Assembly (NCBI RefSeq): GCF_022346945.1
Contig: NZ_JAKRNI010000020.1
Location: 1 to 54,164 of the forward strand
DNA length: 54,164 nucleotides
Source of the DNA: Microbacterium sp. ACRRU
GTDB lineage: Bacteria > Actinomycetota > Actinomycetes > Actinomycetales > Microbacteriaceae
Reading direction: 5' to 3'
The position numbers and the translations under genes were made by a program. This document shows, piece by piece, positions 34,539-44,055 of this stretch (its first letter is position 1; each line of letters starts with the position of its first letter). The notes below the pieces were generated by a model that saw only the letters and a list, made by a program, of their open reading frames with translations, did not search any database and was not told the origin of the DNA.

Positions 34539-34590
34539 CGCGGCGCGCAACCCCCTCGGCTCCTCCGCCCGCGCGGGGTGCTATGGGCGG

Positions 34591-35370
34591 ATGACCCCGC
34601 CCACCGGCATCGCGCGCCCGTCACGCGCCCCGATCGCCCGCACGATCGGGGCGGCACTCGAACTCGGGTTCGCCGCCGCTCAGCGCGTCCGGCCCCCGCG
34701 TCCGATCCACAGCCGCGGCGTGGTCCTGCGTGGTGAGGTGCGCCGGATGCCGGATGCCGCACCCGCGGGCATCGCGTGGATCGACGACGCACCCGCCGGT
34801 GAGTGGACGGTCGTGGCCCGGGTGTCCCGTTCCCTCGGGCTGCCCGCGCCGCTGCCGGACATCCTGGGGTTGGCGCTGCGTGTGGACACCGATGGGGGTC
34901 CCGCCGACATCGAGTTCGCCTCGACCGGGTGGCGCGTGCCCGGACGGTTCGCGCTGCTGCCCCACCGCCGGGCGGAGCGCGCGCACTTCGGCATCCTGCT
35001 CCCCTACCGCGGCACGCGAGGCCCGGTCCTCCTGGGCGCGCGCACGGTGTCGGGGCGTCCGCCGGCGACGGACCCTCGCGCGCTGACCGGCGCCGACGTC
35101 CGGGCGACCTGGACGCTCGAGCTCTTCCACGCGCGGCCGCGCGGCCCGTGGCGTCCGTTCGCCCTGCTCGAGCTGCGGCTCGCCCCGGGGCGCGGGGACG
35201 ACGACCTGCGCTTCGACGCCGTGCGGCGCCCGTTGCCCGGCGCGCGCGCGTACGCGTGGGTGCGCGCCGCGCGGCAGCCGTCGTACGTGCGCGTGCAGCC
35301 CGCCGTCCCGCCGGGTCCCCTCAACCGCGAGACTTACTCGCGGGAGCGCAGGGCGGCGACCTCGTCGTAA
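34591..35370 (+). CDS. Conserved hypothetical protein
   Basis: A 259-residue soluble protein I cannot assign with confidence. The body contains [46 protein letters not shown] and [21 protein letters not shown]. The pattern (R-SR--GLP-P-PD--GLALRV) faintly recalls the catalase-like heme fold, but no heme ligand can be pointed to. Its 3' end overlaps the convergent xylB gene by 37 bp, so the last ~12 codons lie opposite the xylB terminus. The ATG at 34591 has no obvious ribosome-binding site. It is probably a real gene, since the codon pattern is good throughout. Confidence 0.6.
   Translation: MTPPTGIARPSRAPIARTIGAALELGFAAAQRVRPPRPIHSRGVVLRGEVRRMPDAAPAGIAWIDDAPAGEWTVVARVSRSLGLPAPLPDILGLALRVDTDGGPADIEFASTGWRVPGRFALLPHRRAERAHFGILLPYRGTRGPVLLGARTVSGRPPATDPRALTGADVRATWTLELFHARPRGPWRPFALLELRLAPGRGDDDLRFDAVRRPLPGARAYAWVRAARQPSYVRVQPAVPPGPLNRETYSRERRAATSS
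35325..35343. terminator. Hairpin spanning the xylB stop codon
   Basis: CCGCGAG / CTCGCGG with loop ACTTA. The loop contains the xylB stop codon. It may terminate transcription from either side of this overlapping convergent pair. Confidence 0.45.
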
Positions 35371-36725
35371 CGGCGACGGATCACGGGGCGGTGGTCGGGG
35401 TCGACGGCGCGGGCCGTCGCGACGGTCCAGTCCACCGGACCGCCCGCGAGGACGCCGGCGGCCTGGCGCGCGGCACCCAGCGCCACGTACTCCCCCGCGG
35501 CCGGGACGACGATCTCGGCGTCGAACACCTGCGCCGCGATGCGTGCGACGGCCTCGTTGGCTGCCGCGCCACCGATGAGCAGCACGCGCCGCACCCCGAC
35601 ACCCTGCGCCTGAATGGCCTCGAGTCCGACGGCGAGACCGCTCAGCATGCCTTCGATCGCCGCGCGGGCGAAGTTCGGTCGAGTCGTGGATGCCAGGGTC
35701 AGGCCGGTCAGAGACGCCTGCGCGTGCGGCAGGTTCGGTGTGCGCTCCCCCTCGAACCACGGCACGAGAACGACCCCGCCCGCGCCGGGTTCGGCCTGCA
35801 GCGCGAGGTCGCCGAGCTCGTCGTGCGAGACCCCGAGGAGCCCCGCGAAGGCGTCCAGGACGCGGGCCGCGTTGAGCGTCGCCACGAGCGGCAGGAATCG
35901 GCCGGTGGCATCCGCGAATCCGGCGACGGCACCCGAAGTGTCGCGCACGACGTGGTCGGTCACGGCGAACACGGTGCCCGACGTGCCCAGCGAAACGACG
36001 ACATCGCCGACCCCTGCTCCGAGGCCGAGCGCCGCACCGGCGTTGTCACCGGCGCCGGGCCCGACGTGGGCGCCGGAGGGAAGCGTTCCGGCGCTCTCCC
36101 ACGGCCCCAGCACTCGGGGCAGGACGGCGTCGTGGCCGAGCGCGCGCTCGAGCAGCTCGCGGTCGTAGCCGTCGGCGCCCCAGTAGGCGGTACCCGAGGC
36201 GTCGGAGCGGTCGGTGGTCAGTGCCGAGAAGTCGGCGTTGCCCGGGCCGAAGCCGCGCAGGCGCCACGTGAGCCAGTCGTGCGGCAGGGCGACGGCGGCG
36301 ACTCGCGCGGCGTTGTCGGGCTCGGCATCCCGGAGCCACCGCAGCTTCGTCGCGGTGAACGAGGCAACCGGGACGACGCCCGTGCGATCGGCGTACGCGT
36401 CGGCGCCGACCTCGGCGATGAGGTCGCGCGCCGCCTGCGCGGAGCGCGTGTCGTTCCACAGCAGCGCATCGCGGATGACGCGCCCCTCCGCGTCGAGAAC
36501 GACCATGCCGTGCTGCTGTCCCGCGATCGAAACCGCCGCGACGTCATCCAGTCCGCCCGCCTGGGCGATGGCATCCTGCAGCGCGATCCACCACGCCTCG
36601 GGATCGACCGACGTGCCGGCGGGGTGCGACGCCCGCCCCTCGCGGATCACGCGGCCGGTCTCGGCATCCGCGATGACGACCTTGCACGACTGCGTCGACG
36701 AGTCGACCCCCATGACGAGCGCCAT
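35334..36725 (-). CDS. xylB: Xylulokinase
   Basis: A 463-residue FGGY kinase. It has the N-terminal [16 protein letters not shown], the substrate region [13 protein letters not shown] and LLWNDTRS, and the ATP-binding [11 protein letters not shown] and [14 protein letters not shown]. It converts D-xylulose to D-xylulose 5-phosphate, feeding the pentose phosphate pathway together with XylA upstream. The ATG at 36725 has a well-placed GGGAGG. A GTG at 36731 is a less likely alternative. It lies 207 bp from xylA with a family 1 palindrome between them. Confidence 0.93.
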   Translation of the reverse strand: MALVMGVDSSTQSCKVVIADAETGRVIREGRASHPAGTSVDPEAWWIALQDAIAQAGGLDDVAAVSIAGQQHGMVVLDAEGRVIRDALLWNDTRSAQAARDLIAEVGADAYADRTGVVPVASFTATKLRWLRDAEPDNAARVAAVALPHDWLTWRLRGFGPGNADFSALTTDRSDASGTAYWGADGYDRELLERALGHDAVLPRVLGPWESAGTLPSGAHVGPGAGDNAGAALGLGAGVGDVVVSLGTSGTVFAVTDHVVRDTSGAVAGFADATGRFLPLVATLNAARVLDAFAGLLGVSHDELGDLALQAEPGAGGVVLVPWFEGERTPNLPHAQASLTGLTLASTTRPNFARAAIEGMLSGLAVGLEAIQAQGVGVRRVLLIGGAAANEAVARIAAQVFDAEIVVPAAGEYVALGAARQAAGVLAGGPVDWTVATARAVDPDHRPVIRRRYDEVAALRSRE

Positions 36726-36828
36726 GCTCACCCTCCCTCTGCGCCGGCCCGCCTGTGCGTCGGCGCCTCATTCCGTTTGGTGTCCTCGGGCGGCGCCGCC
36801 CTGTTGGTTCGGCGCCCCCTACCGTTCA

Positions 36829-36879
36829 GTGTCCAAGACACGCGGTCCGCGTCGGCGCGCACCCGCGTGTCTTGGACAC
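36829..36879. repeat. 51-bp palindrome (family 1) between xylA and xylB
   Basis: A single 51-bp copy with arms GTGTCCAAGACACGCGG and CCGCGTGTCTTGGACAC, the same length as the copies at 14-368. It separates the two codirectional xyl genes and could affect the xylA-xylB transcript. Confidence 0.8.
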
Positions 36880-36932
36880 TCAACGGGGAGCCGGGGTCGG
36901 GAACGCCCCACGCGCTCCCGACCCCGGAAGGT

Positions 36933-38120
36933 TCAGCGTGCGCCGAGCAGGTGCTCGGTCGCGAGCTGCTGCAGACGGACGAAGCCGAAGCCCTTGCCGC
37001 CGAGGTAGGCGTCGGCGTCGAAGTCCTCGTACGCCGAACGGTCGGCGAGGAGGTCGTCGTAGGACTCGCCCTCGTTCAGCGTCGGCTGCGCGAGCTCGAG
37101 CACCTTCGCGGCCTCGAGGGCTTCCTGCACCTCGGGGTCGGCGCGGAAGGCCGCGGCGCGCTCCTTCAGCAGCAGGTACGTGTTCATGTTGGCCGAGACC
37201 GAGTCCCACACGCCCGACTCGTCCTCGGTGCGCGAGGGCTTGTAGTCGAAGTGGCGCGGGCCGTCGTACGCCGGGACGCCGCCGGGGCCACCGTTCTCGA
37301 GCAGGTCGACGAGCGCGAAGGCGTTGTGCAGGTCGCCGTGGCCGAACACGAGATCCTGGTCGTACTTGATGCCGCGCTGACCATTGAGGTCGATGTGGAA
37401 GAGCTTGCCGTGGTACAGCGCCTGCGCGATGCCGGCGGCGAAGTTCAGCCCCGCCATCTGCTCGTGGCCGACCTCGGGGTTGAGGCCGACGAGTTCGGGG
37501 CGCTCGAGCGAGTCGATGAAGGCGATCGCGTGGCCGAGGGTCGGCAGCAGGATGTCGCCGCGGGGCTCGTTGGGCTTGGGCTCGATCGCGAAGCGGATGT
37601 CGTAGCCCTTGTCGGTGACGTAGTCGCCGAGGAGGTTCACGGCCTCGCGGTAGCGCTCGAGCGCCTGACGGATGTCCTTCGCGGAGTCGTACTCGGCGCC
37701 CTCACGGCCACCCCACATGACGAACGTCTTCGCGCCAAGCTCGGCGGCGAGGTCGATGTTGCGCAGGACCTTCCGCAGCGCGAAGCGGCGCACCTGGCGG
37801 TCGTTGGACGTGAAGCCGCCGTCCTTGAAGACGGGGGCCGAGAAGAGGTTGGTCGTGACCATCGGGGTGACGATGCCCGTGGCATCCATCGCGCCCTTCA
37901 GACGGTCGATCTGCGTCTGGCGCTCCGCGTCGGTCGAGCCGAACGCGAACAGGTCGTCGTCGTGGAAGGTCAGACCGTAGGCGCCGAGCTCGGCGAGCTT
38001 CTCGACGACGTGCACGACGTCGAGCGGCTTGCGGGTCGGTCCGCCGAACGGGTCGGTGCCGTTGTATCCGACGGTCCACAGACCGAAGGAGAACTTGTCG
38101 TCACGGGTGGGGGTGGGCAT
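36933..38120 (-). CDS. xylA: Xylose isomerase
   Basis: A 395-residue class I xylose isomerase of the actinobacterial type (~390 residues). Catalytic and metal-binding segments are visible: [11 protein letters not shown] (His54), [34 protein letters not shown] and [16 protein letters not shown]. It converts D-xylose to D-xylulose using Mg2+/Mn2+. It is transcribed toward xylB. A palindromic site 52 bp upstream of its start is the likely xylose-repressor operator. Confidence 0.97.
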   Translation of the reverse strand: MPTPTRDDKFSFGLWTVGYNGTDPFGGPTRKPLDVVHVVEKLAELGAYGLTFHDDDLFAFGSTDAERQTQIDRLKGAMDATGIVTPMVTTNLFSAPVFKDGGFTSNDRQVRRFALRKVLRNIDLAAELGAKTFVMWGGREGAEYDSAKDIRQALERYREAVNLLGDYVTDKGYDIRFAIEPKPNEPRGDILLPTLGHAIAFIDSLERPELVGLNPEVGHEQMAGLNFAAGIAQALYHGKLFHIDLNGQRGIKYDQDLVFGHGDLHNAFALVDLLENGGPGGVPAYDGPRHFDYKPSRTEDESGVWDSVSANMNTYLLLKERAAAFRADPEVQEALEAAKVLELAQPTLNEGESYDDLLADRSAYEDFDADAYLGGKGFGFVRLQQLATEHLLGAR

Positions 38121-38170
38121 TCCTGCTCCTTCGCATGGATGCGCACGGTGGTTCGCCGACGCACGGGGTT

Positions 38171-38190
38171 TTGTTGGTGTTCACAACATA
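38171..38190 (-). promoter_or_regulatory. Putative xylose-repressor operator upstream of xylA
   Basis: TGTTG (38172-38176) and CAACA (38184-38188) are inverted around TTCA. TATATG follows on the minus strand as a possible -10 box. The nearby ROK regulator at 40233 is the candidate binding protein. Confidence 0.5.
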
Positions 38191-38221
38191 TACCCCGGAT
38201 GCCACGACGTAAAGCCCCGCG

Positions 38222-39118
38222 TCAGAGTTCGAGGGCTCCGTCGACCACCGCGAACACCTCGGGATCCCACGTCAGGGCACGCTCCCACGGCAGGCCGAAC
38301 GCGTCGGCGAAGAAGATGCTGTGCACGTGGTCCGGGAACGAATGCCTCTGGACCCGCGGCAGCACCGCGGAGGGCACCTCGTCGGCGCGGCCGCTGGCCA
38401 GCGAGACGAGCCCGTCGTGCGGCCACAGCTGACGCGGCTCGGTCGCCGCCGCGAAGTACCCCGCCCCGATGGCGGTGACCGGGATGCCGTCCAGCACCCC
38501 CGCTTGCGCGTCGTTCCACCCGCGCAGGAAGCGGCGCGACACCTCGGCCGCCGCGCCCTGCGAGTTCGCGTCGGCGTAGGGGCGGACCTCGGTGAAGATC
38601 TGCAGCGTCGCCGGGTCGCCCTTCGCGTCGGCCTCGGAGATCTCGCCGTCGAGGAAGTCTCCCAGCACCGACCCGTCCCACGGCGTTCCGAGTGTCACCA
38701 GCCGGTCGACGCGCGGGCCTTTCCCGCTCATCTCGCGGATCGCCGCACGCGAGAAGAGCCCGCCCATCGAGTGCCCGACGAGCGAGAAGCTCCCCAGCTC
38801 GTGCTCCGCCGACAGCCACCGCAGGAAACCGGCGAGCGCGACACCGGCGTCATCGACGCGGCCGACGGCGTTGATCGTGACCTCGGCCGGGAGCACCACC
38901 GGCACCTCCGAGAAGCCTTGCCAGCCGACATCCTCCCGCACCTCTCCCGCCCCGATGCGGGCCGGGGCGGTGAAGACCCGGATGCCGCGGTCGAGGAAGT
39001 GCGTGCGAAGGGCGGTCATCGTGTTGCCCGCCGCGAGGCCGGACGCGGCCGCGCGCTCCGGGTCGGTGTACGGAGTGACAGCGGCTCCACCGGAGACGAG
39101 GACGACGGCATCGGTCAT
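38222..39118 (-). CDS. Alpha/beta hydrolase (lipase-like)
   Basis: A 298-residue alpha/beta-fold hydrolase with the nucleophile elbow FSLVGHSMGGLFSR (~residues 115-128). A catalytic His is likely in the C-terminal DHVHSIFF segment. The N terminus (DAVVLVSGGAAVTPYTDP) has no signal peptide, so it is cytoplasmic. TLGTPWDGS after strand 6 is typical of lipase-like/PGAP1-like hydrolases. The ATG at 39118 is used; the open frame extends upstream to 39190 without support. It has no functional link to xylA 100 bp away that I can see. Confidence 0.75.
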   Translation of the reverse strand: MTDAVVLVSGGAAVTPYTDPERAAASGLAAGNTMTALRTHFLDRGIRVFTAPARIGAGEVREDVGWQGFSEVPVVLPAEVTINAVGRVDDAGVALAGFLRWLSAEHELGSFSLVGHSMGGLFSRAAIREMSGKGPRVDRLVTLGTPWDGSVLGDFLDGEISEADAKGDPATLQIFTEVRPYADANSQGAAAEVSRRFLRGWNDAQAGVLDGIPVTAIGAGYFAAATEPRQLWPHDGLVSLASGRADEVPSAVLPRVQRHSFPDHVHSIFFADAFGLPWERALTWDPEVFAVVDGALEL

Positions 39119-39230
39119 GGCGCCCAGATTACCGACGCGCCTTCGGGCTGCGCGGGCACCTTCGGGCGGCGCGGGCGGCTCGGCATCCATCCCGGGGCCC
39201 CGCCGCGCCCGCGCGAGCCACCTCTACTCA

Positions 39231-39506
39231 GTGTCCACAACACGCGGACGCCACGACGCACGACCCGCGTGTCTTGGACACTCAACGCCGCCGCGCCGCA
39301 CCCCGCGCAACCCACCCCGCTCAGTGTCCACAACACGCGGACGCCACGACGCACGACCCGCGTGTCCTGGACACTCAACGCCCGCCCGGCGTCGCCCTCG
39401 TCGCTCGCGTCGCCCCGTCGATCGTCTCGCCCTCCCCTGCGAATCACCCCGCTCAGTGTCCACAACACGCGGACGCCACGACGCACGATCCGCGCGTCCT
39501 GGACAC
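39231..39506. repeat. Three 51-bp palindromes (family 1)
   Basis: Copies at 39231-39281, 39324-39374 and 39456-39506, each from GTGTCCACAACACGCGGACG to TGGACAC, nearly identical in the centre (CGACGCACGA). The 444-bp gap between the hydrolase and peroxidase genes contains only these and their spacers. Confidence 0.85.
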
Positions 39507-39562
39507 TCAACGCCCGAACACGCGGCGGCGCGCAACGCCCGACGCGCGGCGCGCGACGCAGG

Positions 39563-40048
39563 TCAGCGCGGAAGCGCGTCTTCGATGGCGGCGACGACAT
39601 CGGGGGCGTCGGGGTGCGTGCGCGGTCTGAAGCGCACGACGCGCCCGTCGGGGGCGACGACGAACTTCTCGAAGTTCCACGAGATGCGGCCCGTCTTCCC
39701 CTCGGCATCCGGGGTCTGCGTGAGTTCCCGGTAGAGCGGGTGGGCGTGGCGTCCGTTGACCTTGACCTTCTCCGACATCGGGAAGGTCACGCCCCACGTG
39801 GCCGAGCAGTACTCCGCGATCTTCTCCTCGTCGCCGAGCTCCTGCAGGAATTGATTGCTCGGGAAACCGACGACCGTGAAGCCGCGGTCCGCGTACTTCT
39901 TGTGCAGCGCCTCGAGCGCTTCGTACTGCGGCGCGAGACCGCAGCGGGAGGCGACATTGACCACGAGCGCTGCCTTGCCCTCGGTGAGGGCGCCGAAGGT
40001 GGTCTGCTCGCCACGGATGGTGGTGATCGGGATGCCGGAGAGGTCCAT
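39563..40048 (-). CDS. Glutathione peroxidase family (thioredoxin-type) peroxidase
   Basis: A 161-residue peroxidase with the active-site Cys36 in NVASRCGLAPQY, the conserved FPSNQFLQEL (~70-79) and WNFEKFVV (~124-131). The second Cys used in the thioredoxin-dependent bacterial enzymes may be Cys90 (EYCSATW). It detoxifies hydroperoxides in the cytoplasm. The start is ATG 40048; a long upstream open frame on this strand is a shadow of the ROK gene. Confidence 0.93.
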   Translation of the reverse strand: MDLSGIPITTIRGEQTTFGALTEGKAALVVNVASRCGLAPQYEALEALHKKYADRGFTVVGFPSNQFLQELGDEEKIAEYCSATWGVTFPMSEKVKVNGRHAHPLYRELTQTPDAEGKTGRISWNFEKFVVAPDGRVVRFRPRTHPDAPDVVAAIEDALPR

Positions 40049-40083
40049 GCCCCGATTTTGGCACCGGGTGCCCGCGCCGGGGC

Positions 40084-40123
40084 CCGTTCGCGACAAACCG
40101 TTCGCGACAAACCGTTCGCGATA
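40084..40123. repeat. 14-bp tandem repeat
   Basis: CCGTTCGCGACAAA occurs twice in tandem (40084-40097, 40098-40111), followed by a truncated third copy, in the gap between the divergent peroxidase and ROK genes. Confidence 0.7.
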
Positions 40124-40232
40124 ACCGACGACTTCGGCAGCGGCGCGTTCTCCGGCCGTTCGTGCCGGGCGGGAGACGTCGACGGCGCGGCGGTGCCCCG
40201 CACCGGACGCGCGGGCGTGGCACAGTGGTCGG

Positions 40233-41390
40233 ATGGTCACGGCGAGCAGGGGCGACGGCATGCGTCGCGCCAACCTCGCGCTCGTGCTGCGCACGGTGCA
40301 CCGCGAAGGCCCGCGCTCGCGCGCCGCGCTCACGGAGGCGACGGGGCTGAACCGCTCCACGATCGCCGATCTCGTCGCCGAGCTGGTCGGCGACGGGCTC
40401 GTCCTCGAGCGCGCCCCCGATCCCGTGGGACGGGTGGGGCGCCCGTCCCCGACCGTCGCCCCCGACCCGCGCGTCGTCGCCATTGCCGTCAACCCCGAGG
40501 TCGACGCGCTCGATATCGGAGCCCTCGCCCTCGACGGCACGCTCGTCGCGCGCGATCGGGTTCCGCAGACCCGGCTGCTCACGCCCGAGCGCACAGCCGA
40601 ACTCGTCGGCGAGCGCGTCGCGGCGTGGCGCCGCGGGACCCTGCGCGGCCGGCGGCTCGTGGGTGTCGGCGTGGCGGTGCCCGGTCCTGTCCGCGGTACG
40701 GACGGTCTCGTGCGCACCGCCCCGCACCTCGAATGGACGGATGCCGCCATCGGCGACCTGATCGCGAACACGACGGGCCTTCCCACCCGGGTGGGCAACG
40801 ACGCCGCCCTCGGCGCCCTCGCCGAGCACCTGTTCGGCGCGGCTCGCGGCGCGCACGACCTGGTGTACCTCAATGGCGGCGCGAGCGGCATCGGTGGCGC
40901 CGTCATCGTCGGGGGCGTCTTGCTGGGCGGGGCGGGGGGATACGCGGGCGAGTTCGGCCGCAATCGTCCCGGCATCCTCGCTCCGGCCGACCGCCGCTCC
41001 ACGGACGGTGTGCTGGAGGACGAGGTGAGCCGCGCGCGTCTTCTCTCGGTCCTCGGACTCGACGAGGCCGACGACGCCATCCTCGACGAGGCGCTGCGCA
41101 CCTCATCCGCCCCCTCGGTGCGGGACGAGACCGAGCGTCAGCGGCGCATCCTCGCCACTGCCCTCGCGAACGCCGCGAACGTCCTCAATCCCGCGGTCGT
41201 CGTTCTCGGCGGCTTCCTCGCCACGGTGGCCGCGCTCGACATGGATGCGCTCGACGCGGCCGTCCGCGCCCAGACGATGCCCGCGTGCGCGGAGGATCTG
41301 CGCCTGCGCGTGGCCGGGCTGGGTGAGAACCGGCTGCTCGTCGGGGCGGCCGAGGCGGTGTTCGAGGCCGAGCTCTTCCCGTCGCCCTGA
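40233..41390 (+). CDS. ROK-family transcriptional regulator, probable xylose repressor
   Basis: A 385-residue ROK protein with an N-terminal winged helix (residues ~12-70, with ALTEATGLNRSTIADLVAEL) and a sugar-kinase-like domain (~80-380, with VGVGVAVPGPV and VGNDAALGALAEHL). The usual zinc motif CxCGxxGC after GEFG is absent (RNRPGILAPADRRS), so it is a regulator rather than a kinase and probably lacks structural zinc. Its position between xylA/xylB and an alditol oxidase makes it the likely XylR. A GTG start is not needed, since the ATG lies just before the HTH. Confidence 0.87.
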   Translation: MVTASRGDGMRRANLALVLRTVHREGPRSRAALTEATGLNRSTIADLVAELVGDGLVLERAPDPVGRVGRPSPTVAPDPRVVAIAVNPEVDALDIGALALDGTLVARDRVPQTRLLTPERTAELVGERVAAWRRGTLRGRRLVGVGVAVPGPVRGTDGLVRTAPHLEWTDAAIGDLIANTTGLPTRVGNDAALGALAEHLFGAARGAHDLVYLNGGASGIGGAVIVGGVLLGGAGGYAGEFGRNRPGILAPADRRSTDGVLEDEVSRARLLSVLGLDEADDAILDEALRTSSAPSVRDETERQRRILATALANAANVLNPAVVVLGGFLATVAALDMDALDAAVRAQTMPACAEDLRLRVAGLGENRLLVGAAEAVFEAELFPSP

Positions 41391-41447
41391 ACGGCCGCCA
41401 CCCACCCCGCGAGGGGGGAGGATGGAACCGGACCGACGGAGGAACCC

Positions 41448-42701
41448 ATGATCCAGACACGACCGGCCGGCGCGAATTGGTCGGGGAACCACCGCTACCG
41501 TGCGGCGCAGACCCTGCTCCCGGCCGACCTCGATGAGCTGGCGACGGCGATCTCGGACGCCGGTTCCGTGCGCGTGCAGGCGACCCGGCACACCTTCAAC
41601 GACGTCGGCGACACCGACGGTGCGCTGGTTTCGCTCGAACGGATGCCGGTCGCGATCGACGTCGCGGCGGAGCACGTCCGCGTCGAGGGTCTGGTGACCT
41701 TCGCGCAGCTCGCGCCGGTGCTGGAGGCCGAGGGCCGCGCCCTGCACAACCTCGGCTCGCTCCCCCACATCTCGGTCGCCGGCGCGACAGCGACCGGGAC
41801 CCACGGATCGGGTGTGCTCAACGGCAACCTGTCCAGCGCCGTGACGGCGGTGGAGATCATGGATGCCACGGGCGCCATCGAGCGGTTCGACCGGGCGCAC
41901 GCGTGGTTCCCGGCCGCCGCCCTCTCGCTCGGGGCGCTGGGCGTCGTCACGGCGGTCGAGCTCCGCACGGAGCCGACGTACCTCGTCACCGCGCAGGTGT
42001 ACACGGGCATCTCTTGGGAGGCGATCGCCGGCGACCCGGATCGCGTGCTCTCGTGCGCCCGCTCCGTGAGTGTCTTCACCACGTGGGGCGATCCCGACGA
42101 CGACCTCGTGTGGGTGAAGGCGAGCGATGGCGACGAATCCGACGCGGTCCTGCGCGGCCTCGGAGGCGAGGCACTGGACGGACCGCTCCACCTCGGCCGG
42201 ATCCGCACAGTGAACAACACCACCGCCCTCGGCACCGCCGGTCCGTGGCACACGCGCCTGCCGCACTTCCGCGCGGATGCCCTGCCGAGCGACGGCGACG
42301 AGATCCAGTCGGAGTACTTCGTCCCGCTCGCCTCGGCCCGCGAGGCGCTGACGGCTGTGCGCGCGATCGCGCCGTCGTTCACGGACCAGCTGCTCGTGAG
42401 CGAGCTGCGCACCGTGGCATCCGACGACCTGTGGCTCAGCCCCGCCTTCGAGCGAGACGTGCTCGCCGTGCACTTCACGTGGCGCAACGACACCCCGGGG
42501 GTGCAGGAGGCGCTCCCCCGAGTCGAAGCGGCTCTCGCCCCGTTCGACGTGCGACCGCACTGGGGGAAGGCGTTCACCCTGTCGGGGTCCGATGTGAGGG
42601 CCACGCTCCCGCGAGCCGACGACTTCTCGGCGGTCGTCCGCGCGGCCGATCCGGACGGCGTCTTCCGCAACGCCTTCTTGGAGCGGACGCTCGGTCTCTG
42701 A
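41448..42701 (+). CDS. FAD-linked alditol (xylitol) oxidase
   Basis: A 417-residue VAO-type flavoprotein closely following Streptomyces AldO (418 residues). It has NWSGNHRY at the N terminus, the FAD-linking His48 in VRVQATRHTFND, and GTHGSGVLNGNLSS (~residues 117-130). Catalytic residues are visible in SELRTVASDDLWLSP (Glu and Arg) and in HWGKAF (Lys). AldO oxidises xylitol, sorbitol and other alditols at C1 to the aldose, producing H2O2. Next to the xylose genes this could turn xylitol into xylose for XylA, and the nearby peroxidase could relieve H2O2. GGAGGA precedes the ATG. D-arabinonolactone oxidases are related but less similar. Confidence 0.88.
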   Translation: MIQTRPAGANWSGNHRYRAAQTLLPADLDELATAISDAGSVRVQATRHTFNDVGDTDGALVSLERMPVAIDVAAEHVRVEGLVTFAQLAPVLEAEGRALHNLGSLPHISVAGATATGTHGSGVLNGNLSSAVTAVEIMDATGAIERFDRAHAWFPAAALSLGALGVVTAVELRTEPTYLVTAQVYTGISWEAIAGDPDRVLSCARSVSVFTTWGDPDDDLVWVKASDGDESDAVLRGLGGEALDGPLHLGRIRTVNNTTALGTAGPWHTRLPHFRADALPSDGDEIQSEYFVPLASAREALTAVRAIAPSFTDQLLVSELRTVASDDLWLSPAFERDVLAVHFTWRNDTPGVQEALPRVEAALAPFDVRPHWGKAFTLSGSDVRATLPRADDFSAVVRAADPDGVFRNAFLERTLGL

Positions 42702-42894
42702 GGGCTCCCGCGTCCGATCGCGGATTCTCGGAGCGGCGCACATCCTCGGCACGTGACGTGAAAAGCAGGCCGCGATCGGGCGACCCGAGTGGTGAAGGAG
42801 GGGGCTCCTCGGCGGGGCGGGCACGGAGCTCGCCAGCGGGATCGCCCCGCGGCGGTCCAGAGTGGACGCACCCGCCCACCGCCCGAAAGGCCCC

Positions 42895-44043
42895 ATGCCT
42901 ACGCAGCCGTCGTCCCCGACGGGCTGGGTCGCCATCGCTTCCGGCGCTCTCGACGTCCGAGCGTCGACCCCGTTCAGCTCGGACATCGAGATCCTCGTCG
43001 CACCCGCGATCCCCGGCGACGCGATGTGGGTGGCGGGTGCCGGGGCGCGACTGTGGCGGCGGCTCGTCCACGGTGGCCCGCTGAACACTCGCGACGACGA
43101 GGAGCGGTCGATGCTCCACGAGATGGAGACGCTCGGCATCGCCTCGCCGGATGCCGCGCACCCCGACCGGGTCACCCGGCTCCCCGAGCCGGTGCTGTCC
43201 TCACCGGCGCATGAACTCGTGTACGCCGTGACCGCGCGCGTCGCGGCGGCCCATGGCATCCCGTGCCTGTTCATCAAGGGACCCGCGCTGCACCACCAGG
43301 GTCTGCGCGAACGCGAGCACTCCGGCGACGTCGATGTCTGGTGCCACCCGAGGCACTGGGATGCGCTGGCCGAGGCGCTCAGCGCGTGGGGGTGGCATCG
43401 CGAACCCGACCCCTGGCGGGGCACCTCGGTGCACCATACGGCGACGATGACACCGCCGTCGTGGGGGTGCGAGATCGACGTGCACCGGCGAATCCCCGGT
43501 CTCGCTCTCGACGACGAGGACGCCTTCGCGATCGCCTCGCGGTGGCGCACCGTCGTCACCTACGCCGGTGTCGATGTCGCCATCCCCCGGCGCGACGCCC
43601 ACGCGGTGCTCGCCGCCGTGCATTCGGTGCGTCCGGAGATCGGGGCCGGTGCCCGATCCGCGGCCGCGTCGCACAGTGCGTCGGCCATGCTCGCCGCCGC
43701 GGAGGGGAGCGCGGAACGGGCCTGCGAGCTCGGCGCGGTGCCCGTTCTGCGAGCGGAGCTCGCGGGGCTGCTTCCCGACGAGGTGCTCGACGCGCACGCG
43801 GGCGGGCGGCCCCGCGACTGGCAATGGCGCGGTGCCCGCAACAGGGCGGTGGCCTACTGGCGGGCGCTCGGGGAGGAGCCGTGGCGGGTCCGACTCAGAG
43901 TGCTGTGGCGCTTCGTGTGGCCCCCCGACGACATCGCGCTCGCCTCGGCTCGTCAGGCGGCGGATGCCTCGACGAACCCGAACATCGTGCGGTGGCGGCG
44001 TCTGCTGCGGGGCGCGCGCGGCCTGCTTCCGCACCGTCGGTGA
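42895..44043 (+). CDS. PqqD-like domain plus nucleotidyltransferase-family protein
   Basis: A 382-residue protein. The central part (~residues 105-260) matches the uncharacterised nucleotidyltransferase family often found in polysaccharide and peptide-modification clusters: CLFIKGPALHHQGL, then HSGDVDVWCHP with the metal-binding D-x-D, and EIDVHRRI. The first ~75 residues (VAGAGARLWRRLVHGGPL and the following helix) resemble a PqqD-like winged helix. The ATG at 42895 has GAAAGG five bases upstream; a GTG at 42862 is a weaker alternative. It opens the exopolysaccharide-type cluster and ends 12 bp from the convergent O-antigen-ligase-like gene. The target is unknown. Confidence 0.7.
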   Translation: MPTQPSSPTGWVAIASGALDVRASTPFSSDIEILVAPAIPGDAMWVAGAGARLWRRLVHGGPLNTRDDEERSMLHEMETLGIASPDAAHPDRVTRLPEPVLSSPAHELVYAVTARVAAAHGIPCLFIKGPALHHQGLREREHSGDVDVWCHPRHWDALAEALSAWGWHREPDPWRGTSVHHTATMTPPSWGCEIDVHRRIPGLALDDEDAFAIASRWRTVVTYAGVDVAIPRRDAHAVLAAVHSVRPEIGAGARSAAASHSASAMLAAAEGSAERACELGAVPVLRAELAGLLPDEVLDAHAGGRPRDWQWRGARNRAVAYWRALGEEPWRVRLRVLWRFVWPPDDIALASARQAADASTNPNIVRWRRLLRGARGLLPHRR

Positions 44044-44055
44044 CGGACCGCCGGG

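Noticed and set aside
39274..39708. Repeat-containing small proteins in the 39.2-39.5 kb gap
   Set aside because: Apparent repeated peptides come from the 51-bp palindromes read through, with no ribosome-binding site and no conserved domain.
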